From NCBI GenBank assembly GCA_037447655.1, contig JBBHKE010000473.1, positions 253,089-317,088 of the forward strand: 64,000 nt of DNA, given 5' to 3'. The DNA is from Zygnema cylindricum (lineage: Eukaryota > Streptophyta > Zygnematophyceae > Zygnematales > Zygnemataceae). The position numbers were made by a program, and so were the translations under genes. Positions 23,346-33,888 of this stretch are shown in pieces (position 1 is the first letter of the stretch; the number at the start of each line of letters is the position of its first letter). The notes below the pieces were generated by a model, which worked only from the letters and a program-made list of their open reading frames with translations, was not told the DNA's origin and searched no databases.

Positions 23346-26300
23346 ATCTGATCCTGTTGGATGTGAAAGCCTACATCACAAACGGTTCAGCCAAATTGCG
23401 GACAGGATGGAGGAATGGGTCAAACTTCTGTGCTTGGCAAGGCGTAACGTGCAACAGTAGGTCGCAAGTGAGAAAGATGTGAGCACGTTAAGCTGATTTA
23501 TTAATCCTTAATCCCGTTTTTTCTTCCTCAATTTCTATAATGCAAAGGTTTTATAGTTGCTACCTGTTAAATCTTGCAATAATCACGAAAAGCAACACAA
23601 GTGGTCGTACTCAATAACGTTTCAGTCTTTTTGTTTAACACGCCAAGATTTGGTCAATAAGGCGTTATGTAAAACATGGTGTCCTTTTGAACTCTTTTTA
23701 TTGCGAAGATTAAGCTCTCTAGGGTAGAATGGATACAATGGGGAATAAATTCTAGTTTTCATGAAATAATACAGCAGAAAAGGACAATTTATCTTTGTCA
23801 CAGTGTGTTGCGCAGGCTGGACCTTGTCGGCACCATTTCTCCTTCAATAGGACTTCTCACAAGCCTTCAAGAATTGTGAGGACTTGATCATGACCCGTAT
23901 GTCCCAATAGATCAGAATGACAATCTCGTGTTATGTATACAGGCTCAGATGTGTGCAATGCTTTCTCAATTTGTGCAGGGCCTTTCCAAAGATAATTGTC
24001 CATAGAATCCATAGAATCCAATAAAATTGTCTCGTTCATAAACACGTGATATATTAAAAAGTCTTTATTCGAGATATCAATTGTTTGTTGGCTTTAAGTT
24101 TGAATTCATTCTGAGTGCTGGCCATCTGCTCATGATAGGTGAGGCTTTCCAGAATAAGAAAAGTAGTCTGTTTGTGTATCTTGGAATTGAGGTAAGCAGA
24201 CAGGATGAAGTTGAGAAAAAACGGTTTTTAAACTGTAGGATTAAGCCTTGGAGAGGTGCTTAGTTTAATTGAAAAAATGTGGAGAGTTAATATGAACTTT
24301 TTCTGGGTAAGGTTAATTCCTAAAGTAATCTTCAGCAGTCACGTATCTTTCTCCAACCCAAGAATGAATTTCTTTTAAGAACTTAGCCATTCTTTTTCAA
24401 TTTTCCATTCGAAACATATGAATCCCAAGTCCTTGCTTCAGAACAAGACTTGAGTAGCAATGATAGGTAAAGCCTTGTACAGCCAAGAAAGTATCTTACT
24501 TAGCCTTCTTTTTTAGCCTTGAAAACCCGCCAATCATTTAACTACTTGAATACTTCTCTGGCAGTTGCATTTCATCTTATTAAGAGATTTTTTGTGGTTA
24601 AACATAAGTGAGAGGCCCACACAACGGGAATTTGAATGGATTTTATAGTGCTGACTTTTTTATAGATTGGACACCTGATTTGTAAGTCATGACGTGTTGT
24701 TTCTATCAGGGACCTATCAGACAACGGATTGATGTTAAATATTCCAGCTTCCATTGGAAATCTCAAAATTCTCAAGAAGTTGTGAGACACTTTCCTTTTT
24801 CTTGATTGGTCTTGCAAAAAACAAAAACTTAAGTCTTCAGTGGTGTTTATGCATTTAAAAACTTCAAGATCTTGATAGGATGATGGATATGATTTAAGTT
24901 CACCTTGGCTTTGATTGTGTATCTTTTCTGAACACAAATATCTTTTCTTGTTTGGTTAGGTAATCGTTTTTTTTTCGCTATAATATATGCATATCATTAG
25001 AAGGGAAAAAAATCCACGTAGGCCACGTTTTTTGGATGAAAGTTGACATGAAACTTTAGATGGTTAAATAAACATCATATTTTTGGCCTTTTCTGGAAGA
25101 CAAAATTCCAAATCGTGTCTTTTCCTAAATTTCAAATGAATCAATTTGCTCAAACAAATACCTAATGTAAAACCAGGAATTTGTGAATTTCATGTTATTT
25201 TTCTTAAGTAAGTGTTTGGGCCAATTTCGGCCGGTTTTTTCTTTCGGAAAGTTTCTCTGACCTTTCTAGGGTCACCAAATAAATTTCATGCTACTTGTAC
25301 CAGATCGTTTTAGGATTTTTAACAAGATTTGATTTTTTAAGTCAAAACGTTGGTTATTCGTGTTTTATTGTCCTTTGCAGATTTGGTGTGTCAATGATTA
25401 GATTCATTTTTCTTGTTCTCCCAAATTAAACGGCTCGAAAATTTGAACAAAAATTCATAATCATGGCACAGAAAACTAAATGGGTCTCTGTGTGGTTACA
25501 CGTGGATATTTATGTCCTAGTGTAAGGTTGATTCTCCCAGAGATCACCGGGTTATCTAACACGGCCTACGACACACGACACAAAGTATCCATGTAGTTGC
25601 AAGTTTTACCATATGCCTCTTTAGGTCCAAACCTCCTATTACTGTTAAAAATGAACCAATACCTTTTTGTATGATGTGGTTACACATTTCGAACGTAAAT
25701 AAATGCAAAATTGCAGGTAAATAAGGTATTACCTACAGTCATATTCGAGTCATATAGTTCTTTGACCAAACTAGGGCCAGCTGGCAAACGGTTATTATTT
25801 TGATGCGTTAGCTCTCCACAAACAAAACGCCTCTTTGCAGGATGTCTCCATGCTTTCCCCAGTTTTGCTGTACAGATAATTGAAAATTAGCAATCTTTTT
25901 TTATCTTGCCTTATTCTCGAGCTGCTTAGAGGAAATTCCAGAGCCGTCAGAAATGTTTTCTCCTGGCCTTCACCCGCAAACTAACTCAAAACGATTTTAT
26001 GTGGTATTGTGCTTTGATTTTATGTCTTAAGAGATCTGTCAAAAAATATACTAAATGGCAGCATTCCCTCTTCCATCGGCAATTGCGCAAGGCTTCAACT
26101 CTTGTAAGGCCTTTATATCTAATCATTTATACGTATCCTTGCAATATGGCATTTATCCATCAATAAATCACATTGATCTCAATGTTGGAACTTTATATTG
26201 ATGAAAAGACTGATAACAATCGTGCTGAAATTTGTTTCGCTATATCTATCTGGCAGAAATCAAAACATTTGAATCTACTTGTCTTGGAAAAACTAAATGC

Positions 26301-27689
26301 TTTTGTGTTTCTGGTTAAGCTTCAATATGGAATGAAGTACATCTCTGGTGCTTCTAAACCACTAAGTTCTGATTTTGCTGGACATTGTCGTCCAATCGAT
26401 TGACTGGTGCCATTCCCTCAGCCATTAGAGGCCTTGTTTACCTCCAAGAATTGTGAGTGTTTCATTCTCTCAATAACCTCCTTTCCTCCCTAATTTTTTT
26501 TTTCATGTCTCCAGACGAGATTTCTTTGTGCACGTATTAATTTTCAAATCGGTGTTTTTTTGAAATTTCTTTGCACGAACTTACTTATTTGACCTCTACT
26601 ATCTGCAATATTACTATGTTGGTGATTTTCTCTGCTTTCATATTTTCATGACGTAATCCATTGGTTGATCCTTAATATTAGCACTTCATCAATCTGAACC
26701 AGTTATTAAACACTCAAATAGAGGTCCTGGGATAAAGCAGATGAAGAACCCCATTTTTTCTCCATAAATCCCTTATGGATGCTACAGCTAGAAAATGTTA
26801 TGTTTATCCGAATACTGAGATTTAACAGCTTTACCTTTCTGCTTCTAACTATCAAGTTCTTTATTTTAGTGCGTGTAAATACTGCAGGAATTTGGATAGG
26901 AATAAACTCGTGAGCATCCCCGAAAATATTGGAAATTTGCGAAGTCTTCGAATATTGTATGTTATGTCTTAAACACCTGTCAACCTTCACGTTAGTCCAC
27001 GTAAGCTATATCTCTATACCTTTGCACTCGATAAGCCCGTGAGAAGCACAAGTTCAAAACCACCCAAGCACCAAATCGTGCCAATAAGCACAACAAGCTA
27101 TCGAAGACAATGTGACGATATCGAAGACTTGTGGTTCATAAAAAATGAAACGTTTTAAAACTTGGAACATCAACAGGAACGTCAATTAAACAATAGCCTC
27201 TTACGGTGCAATGCTTTTATGATTGAAGAGGATAATTTTTTCTCCATATTGTGAGTTTGTGGAAATTGCTTTTTGTCTGCGTAAATGTTCAAGCAAAAAT
27301 TGAATTCACCGTTGAAAAGGGAGGGAACATAAAACCTCAATAGGTTTGAACTAATAAAATTGGTTTTTCCCTCAATAATGACTATAAGCTCACAATTAAT
27401 TGTTTTTTGAATTGGGATAAATAATTTAATACTTGCAAGTCATTACAGTAGCTTTATAGCACCTTTGCCCAAGGATCAAGTCCTCTTATTAATTTTGGAC
27501 AATAGTGCACATTGCTACTACTGCTTTACAGCGGGGCACATTTTGAGTAGGTATATCGGCACTTTTAGAATGTGACACCTGGGTTTTTTTGGCTTTTGGA
27601 ATGCGTGGGTTTTATAAGTTCCTTTACGATAATCAATTTACAGGAAGTATACCCACGTCGCTCGCAAACATACACACTCTCTCGATATT
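23346..27689 (+). pseudogene. LRR N-cap and LRR exons of the mosaic locus
   Basis: The exon at 23346-23478 is a plant LRRNT_2 cap: LILLDVKAYITNGSAKLRTG, then W and FCAWQGVTCNS. It is followed by single-LRR exons with phase-2 borders: 23816-23875 (short, GTISPSIGLLTSLQEL), 24710-24781 (DLSDNGLMLNIPASIGNLK), 26032-26103 (DLSKNILNGSIPSSIGN), 26380-26452 (LSSNRLTGAIPSAIRG), 26888-26956 (NLDRNKLVSIPENIGNL) and 27618-27689 (LYDNQFTGSIPTSLANI). Two exons have lost a canonical acceptor: 26380 is preceded by CTG rather than CAG and is one base too long, and 27618 is preceded by AA. Long introns (23876-24709, 24782-26031) may hide lost exons. The LRRs are of the plant extracellular type, for protein or peptide binding. 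Confidence 0.8.
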
Positions 27690-28003
27690 GTTCGTCTCTT
27701 CAAACCCTTTGAAACACCCCAATTTCATTCCATTCTGACACTAAAGAGAAATTTCTAACAACATGTTCTTCATCTCTTGATTTGTGACACATTTGTGATC
27801 GTAGTATAGGACCTCTGTTGTTTTTCCTCGAGCACGTAGCAGGACATCATTTCATATGACATGTCGAACATGTCAGGTTATATACATTATATGTAATGTC
27901 TAGGTAGTTGTCAATTATTTGATTACATACCATTCTTCATCCCGTGTTTAACACCTAACGTTGATTTTGTTTTTCATAATAAAAATCATTATTTCTCTTC
28001 CAG

Positions 28004-28359
28004 GTTCCTTAGTAACAATTTTTTCACAAGCATAGTAGCTCTCAACTTTGCTACACTAACAAAGCCCCAAGTGGACCTTACTGGAAATTTCTTGTACAGA
28101 ACACCATTTATCACCTTGAACGGAATGCAATTGTGCAATGATACGATTTTGGGCTCAAATTGCTTTGATTTCAACGACAACGGGTTTTGTTGTGGAAAGG
28201 AAACACAAAGGGACCCCATGGAATGTCGTCGCTTTTGCAATGCTGCACAACCAATGGGAGCTTGTGGAGGCCATGGGGTTTGTGTCAACATAAGTAACCC
28301 TACTTGTAAATGCGATTTAGATTACAATAACGATGATGACTTAGTCACCTGCACTTTTG
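28004..28359 (+). CDS. LRR end plus Cys-rich / EGF-like exon of the mosaic locus
   Basis: The exon opens as an LRR (FLSNNFFTSIVALNFATL) and continues into a segment with about 14 cysteines: LCNDTILGSNCFDF, FCCGKETQ, ECRRFCNAAQPMGACGG, HGVCVNISNPTCKCDLDY and a last TCTFG. The GACGGHGVCV ... CKCDLDY part has EGF-like spacing. The donor is G/GTAAAA in phase 1, matching the phase-1 acceptor of the papain exon at 29203. There are no stops or frameshifts across its 118 codons. Confidence 0.75.
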
Positions 28360-30360
28360 GTAAAATGTGTCCTTATCATTTTCTCATACCATCTTTTTTA
28401 ACTTGCTTTTGTTGCATGGTTCCACCTTTCTCTACATTGCTCTCTCCATCTCATTTGAATGTTTTTCATAGTCCCATTACATTCCATCATTCCTTTTTTT
28501 TTCCTTCTTCTACTTACCTTTTTCCCATGTAACTTTTTTTTGAACTCCCTTTCCGTTGTAAACTTCTTCTTGTTATGTGGTTCTTCCTCTCTTTAAATGC
28601 TTTCCCCATGTCATCTTCAATTGGGATGGAGAGAGCATTGAATGTTTTTCAGAGTTCCATTATATCCCACCATTCGCTCCCTTTTCCCTTTCTCTGCTAA
28701 CATTTTTTCCCAATGCAAATTCCTTTCGTCTTTCTTAATCATTGTGATTGTGCTGATTATGTGTAAAATTAAGGTGGATGATTAGCAACTACAGTTTTCT
28801 TCTACTCCTATCACTGGAATCCATGCAGCCTGCCGGATGACAATGCGAAAGGACAGCATGAGCTTTGTTATTAAGCTGTACATCTCATATTTTTTGTCGT
28901 ACATGATGATTGTCCCCAAAATAATATTACCCCACAAATATCTAGTTATGTATTTCTGCGCGCTCTTTTCTTAAAGAACAACCAGCAGCTAACTGACATG
29001 TTTCAATACTTTCAGGGTTGTACAAGATTGGTGTATTATATTCTTTGCAAAATACCTTAAAAGATATTGCAACCAGTTTTTTACTGATCGACTGCTATAT
29101 TCTGATTTTTTTGGATGTAGGAAAACGAGGCTTTGGATTTGTTGACACTCCATCTTCCGAGTCTTCAAAGAAAAAAATTGTACTTCCGTTACTTGAGTGC
29201 AGGATACTTGTTCTTGAATGAAAACACGATTCCCTCTTGGATGGTGGCAACTAGCTGGAAATGGGTCCTTGCAAAGGCGGTGCAGCCAATCAAAGACCAA
29301 GGGACATGCAGTATGTCTATAGGGTTTGGGAATGCTTTATCTGCATTTATGGCAGTTATTTCAACCAAAAAAACAACTGGTTAATTTCAGTTTTTCTAGT
29401 TTTTTTGGCAATTTTTTTCAGTTGTTCATAGGACAGGTTTCTCTGGATCCAAATTGTGTGAGTTAGGTTCTTTTGAATTTAGTGGTATTTTTTTAAACCT
29501 TTTGCGATTTCCAATAATTTATATGGTAATAAAACTAGTACACAGTTGCTTGCTGACTTCAAATAATTGTTGGTTGACAGTTCACGTATTTTTTTTGAAA
29601 AGCATAAATGTTAGAATTTCCAAAATTTCGTCATACATGCACACTCACTTATCTATTGTAGAATCGAGGTCCAGTACCTGGACAAATACACTTCCGCAAA
29701 AATTAAAACAGTAAACATATAAATCTTATGCATAAATGGTTAATTGACATTCCAAAGTAAAAGAAAAAGTGATTGTTTTCATTTTTTGAATATTCAATAA
29801 GGTTCCTGACGTACCGCATGGAGGTGAAACCTGATTTGGTATATACATTCCCCAATTATTATTGTAGTGTAGGTTTTTTCTCACGACGAACACTTCAGTT
29901 CCTATAAATTATTATAATCAAATGCAGAAATCACTGTTTATTCAACAATTAATTAATTACAAGGAACCTAGAATCTTAAACTTTGCTTCTCCTACTTCCA
30001 TCCACACTCCATGAACTAATGCAAATTGTAAATGTGTTAACTAGTGTCCAACGCTCTATAACTTATTAGGTCAAAAGTGAAACTCCTCGTCCGAGTGACT
30101 AACTATAAAGTATTTCCCATCATTTATTCATAGAGGTACCTGCTGGGTGTTTTCTACAACTTCAGTCATTGAAAGTGTTTTTTTCATTTCAAATGCTGGC
30201 CAAGTACCAATTCCGAGTATTGCAGAGGAACAGTTTCTTGTCTGTTCTGGGAAAAATGGAAGTTGTGAAGTTGGTGGCTTGCCGACAAACGCCCTTACTT
30301 ACGCTGCTGTCAAAAACCTCATTTTCAAGGACTCATATTTTGGTTCGAACAGCTGCACTG

Positions 30361-30560
30361 ATCCTAAGGTATACTAATATCTCCTAAGGTATACTAATAT
30401 CTCCCAAGGTATACTAATATCTCCTAAGGCATACTAATATGTCCTAAGGTATACTAATATCTCCTAAGGTTTACTAATATCTCCTAAGGTATACTAATAT
30501 CTCCTAAGGTATACTAATATCTCCTAAGGTTTACTAATATCTCCTAAGGTATACTAATAT
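30361..30560 (+). repeat. 20-bp tandem array grown from a splice donor
   Basis: Ten units of ATCTCCTAAGGTATACTAAT (with C/T variants) run without a break. The first unit contains the end of the second papain exon (CCTAAG) and its donor GTATAC at 30369, so each complete unit carries a copy of that exon-intron junction. Some units have GTTTAC or GCATAC instead. Confidence 0.95.
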
Positions 30561-31540
30561 CTTTTGCAATGGTATGCTTAACTTTTGGAATAAACTTTGG
30601 TGGGATTCATAAAAAATACTGAAAACTAATAAAAAATAATGTGTTTTGATTGATTCATTTAAGTGAGATAACAAACATTAGAATACCAACGGTATTAAAG
30701 ACATTTTCGTTCCCTAATTCGTGGAACAGAATAATGGATAAATGAAATAAAAAAGTAAATAGAATAGAAAAAATTCAACTAGGTCAAGAAACACGTCACA
30801 TCACCCTATTCAACAAACAGTTCCCATAAAATTCATAAAATATGAAAAAATCTCACACACTTTAAAATTGTTTTGTAAAAATTCTGACAGTCCCTATTGC
30901 ATCACATTAAAAAAAATAGCGTTTCGAACTATTTGTATACTGCAATATTATATTTAGTATGTACAACTATATGCAATAATACTTCCAGAATGTGTGGCAC
31001 CAAATTGTACATTTTTATTTGGGTAAACATCGATTTTTTCTGAAAATTGGCCCTTTTTTGGTATTGATGATTGAAATTTTTTTGATATTGATGCTAGCTC
31101 ATTAAAACGGATAAGTTTGTGTAGAAAAAAAAAACAAAAATCCGTAAATAACTCTTTGCAATACGAATGTAAAAATTCCTCTTTCTCGTTTTTCCCACAC
31201 ATTTATAGCAGTTAACTGAATGGATGCCAACAAACCAAAAACATAGGACAGCCATATTTCGTTTAAAACAGGTTTAGCAAAATGCAAAAAAAAAAATCTG
31301 TCATAATTGGGTAAAAAACAAAAAAAATATATACCTCAATTTTTATGGATTCGTGTGCATATATTAAAAAGACATGTAAGACCGGCACAAAGACATTCAA
31401 ACGACTTAGTCTCCAACATTTACTTGTCACAAATGCAAACATTTCGTGCTGAAAATACAGCATTCCTTGTTGATTTTTTGCAGCCCACCAGCAGCACACG
31501 TATTCTCTCTTTTTAAGAAGTTCAATCCTATGGTCGGATT
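30561..31540. other. Intron sequence of the mosaic locus
   Basis: AT-rich intron between the donor array and the retroelement cluster. No exon could be recognised, although the papain region between the exons ending at 30368 and starting at 42131 seems short of part of the domain, so an exon may be lost or unrecognised here. Confidence 0.4.
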
Positions 31541-31695
31541 TGTTACTTTGGTAGGGAATTTGAGTGACCGGAGCAAGCCCTGCAGCCACGAACCTATATA
31601 CTTTAGCGCAGATATCACAGATAGGGGTCAGATGTGTCACAAAAATAAACAAGATAGCACTAGAAGACAAAGTGGGGAATATCATTCACATCCAG
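31541..31695 (-). mobile_element. Inverted 3' part of an LTR
   Basis: It begins TGTTACTTTGGTAGGGAATT, the reverse complement of the LTR 3' terminus seen at 31963 and 36867. It continues backwards to the GTCTGGATGTGAATG region of the LTR, where it joins the forward LTR at about 31696. The pair forms a long hairpin at the left edge of the retroelement cluster. Confidence 0.8.
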
Positions 31696-31963
31696 ACATT
31701 AAAGAGTAATGTTTAAAGATCAAGCTTTATAAGGAGAGTCTTTTCAATTGTACTTCCTAAACTTTTATAATCAAAGCTACCGCTATCTGAAAACCTATCT
31801 GTATGGTCTGGATGTGAATGCTATTCCCCATTTAGTCTTCTAGTGCTATCATGCTTATTATTGTGACTCATCTGACCCTTATCCGTGATATTTGCGCTAA
31901 AGTATATAGGTACTTAGCTGCGGGGCTTGCTCCGGTCACTCAAATTCCCTACCAAAGTAACAG
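31696..31963 (+). mobile_element. Left LTR of the tandem element pair, 5'-truncated
   Basis: It matches the central LTR (36465-36867) from ATTAAAGAGTAATGTTTAAA to the terminal CCAAAGTAACA. Its 5' half is missing, replaced by the inverted LTR piece. Next comes GGTTAGGGGCCCACCC, probably the primer-binding site region. Confidence 0.8.
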
Positions 31964-33090
31964 GTTAGGGGCCCACCCTTAACGGGCCCAAGTGATTTCG
32001 GAACTGTAGTTAGCCAAAGGAAAGACGGCCATATCACAGAGGCCGGCAGTGGGGGAGCCGAGTCGAGAAACATGTCTCGACATGAGATCCTTGTAACATA
32101 CACAGGCGATCAGAAATCACAATTAGACAGCATTAAAGGAGGTAGCTTTGAGGAAGAGCCTCAAGGATCAGGAGAGCACATGCAGAGATCACAAACATCT
32201 AGGGGATCCCTAAAAGACAGGATCGAGGCTATGCGAGCAGTCACAACGACTTCATACCCAGAAGGGATGGAGATCGGAGCATACATCCCTCATTTCAAGA
32301 GCTTGCTAGTCAACATCTAGAATTCAAACAGAGACATCCCAACAGAATCAAAAAATTCACTATTACCAAAAAGATTCTCAGCTACTTACCTGGCTCGAGA
32401 ACAAAGAGTCATCAGAGTGGAATTGGGAAAAGATCGTGGAAGATTTGCTGCGACAATGAGACCTCACAGGCGTGATGGTGCCCTCAAAGGACTCTAAGGT
32501 TGAGCCTGGCATCAAGAAACAGCAGGGCGGTCAAAAGTCAAAAGCCCGATAAAAAAGTGACAAACTACAGAAACACAAGAAGTGTTTCTACTGTCACAAG
32601 AGGGGTCATCTAGTATCTGTTTGGAGGAAAAAGAAACAAGACAGGGGACACCAGCATGGAGGAATTGCAGACTTCACGAGTGTGGAGTTGGTTGCATTGG
32701 CTGCAACAACAACAACTCCCCGAGGAGATTTTCATGATTCAGAATAGATGATTGACTCAAAGACTTCGACTCACATGACATTCAGCGAGACTGGATAACA
32801 AATTACAGAACAATCTTTTACACTAACGTTAGATACACCACCACAACATTAGGGAAAAATGACGACGAAATTGAGGTGACCATCCATGGCAAGAAAGCAA
32901 CCAAAACCATCACAGACGTGCTTTAAGATCTTGACCTCAAAAGGAACCTCTACTCGCTTGATCAAATGCAAGACAGAGGCATATTGTCAACATGGCACAC
33001 AGGTGGGGTAATTGAACTCACCAAAGGAGGGGAGCTAATTGCAACAAGGGAACGCAAAAGAGATCGTATGTATCATCTCATCTTTTCTCC
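31964..33090 (+). pseudogene. Element A: copia-type Gag and protease, broken
   Basis: The Gag frame opens at 32072 (MSRHEILVTYTGDQ) and is stopped at 32318 and several times after. Its RGSLKDRIEAM and YPEGMEIGAYI parts match the UBN2-type Gag of Ty1/copia elements. The zinc knuckle at about 32583 reads CFYCHKRGHLVSVW, with the last Cys changed to Trp. The protease region is recognisable (MIDSKTSTHMTF) but has lost the DSG triad and carries stops. A GAG-pre-integrase-like piece (KRNLYSLDQ) precedes 33090. No integrase follows. Confidence 0.75.
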
Positions 33091-33888
33091 AAGGACGCAT
33101 TAGCATACCCAACCGCAAACAAATGAGAGCAAGGTGAACACTAACCTTGAAGGCAAGAACAACAACACAAGTGTTAGCATAGGCAAGAACACAGATGTCT
33201 GAATTTGCACGATTATCAGCGCCAAGGGCACAACGACCAACTTTACCAGTACGGTGATCATATCAGTTAGCAAAGATCTAGATTCCCATAAAGGCCAAGA
33301 TTGCCAGCAAACAGATGCACCCTGCAACGAGGCCAAAGAGATGGTCACAGCAGCAGCAGAAATTGAGGAGCAAACATAAATTTGCCTCAAACAGTGAACG
33401 GAAAAATATTTCGGGAAAATAGCACATTGTAGGAAATCTAACAGCAATGAGACAGGTCTTCTACTCAAGGAGCTCGAACAGGAGTCTTACGATGCTGGAG
33501 AAGCTAAACAATGGCTTAGCATCGCCCATTGCGACAAAGGAAAGACCAGCCAAGTCAACGTTGGAAACAAAGGAATTATTGCGAGTGATGATAACACCAT
33601 TGCAAGCTAAAGTCATCTCTTGAGTCATAGTAAAACAAGTGTTAATATGTGTAGAGACACGAAGGAACAAACAAAGGGAATGGGAATTAAGGAAACCATA
33701 GAGGGCAATCAGAGCAAGTCAAAATATGTATGCCCAAGAGTAGGTCGAAATTCCAACCCTACAAATTGTGATAGCGAATTAACAATAGACGTTCAAAGCA
33801 AAGAAAAAGAAATAGAATCAACAAAGACTCATAGCCTTATAAGAAAAATGGTTCAGGCAGCATGAACATTAACAATCAATACATGGCT
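33091..33888 (+). pseudogene. Element A: unknown accessory frame 1
   Basis: This is homologous to element B 38080-39201 and takes the place where integrase would start. In frame it reads fragments such as IAHCRKSNSNETGLLLKELE and GEAKQWLSIAHCDKGKT, hydrophilic and rich in Lys, Glu, Ser and Asn. Stops here fall at different positions from those in element B, so the ancestor was open. No family recognised. Confidence 0.6.

Noticed and set aside
14835-28359. A single LRR gene running from 14.8 to 28.4 kb
   Set aside because: A clear LRR N-cap exon starts afresh at 23346, so the first cluster is a separate fragment.
33100-33468. Hydrophobic minus-strand frame resembling a membrane protein
   Set aside because: Antisense to accessory frame 1, which is shared between the two elements in the sense direction.
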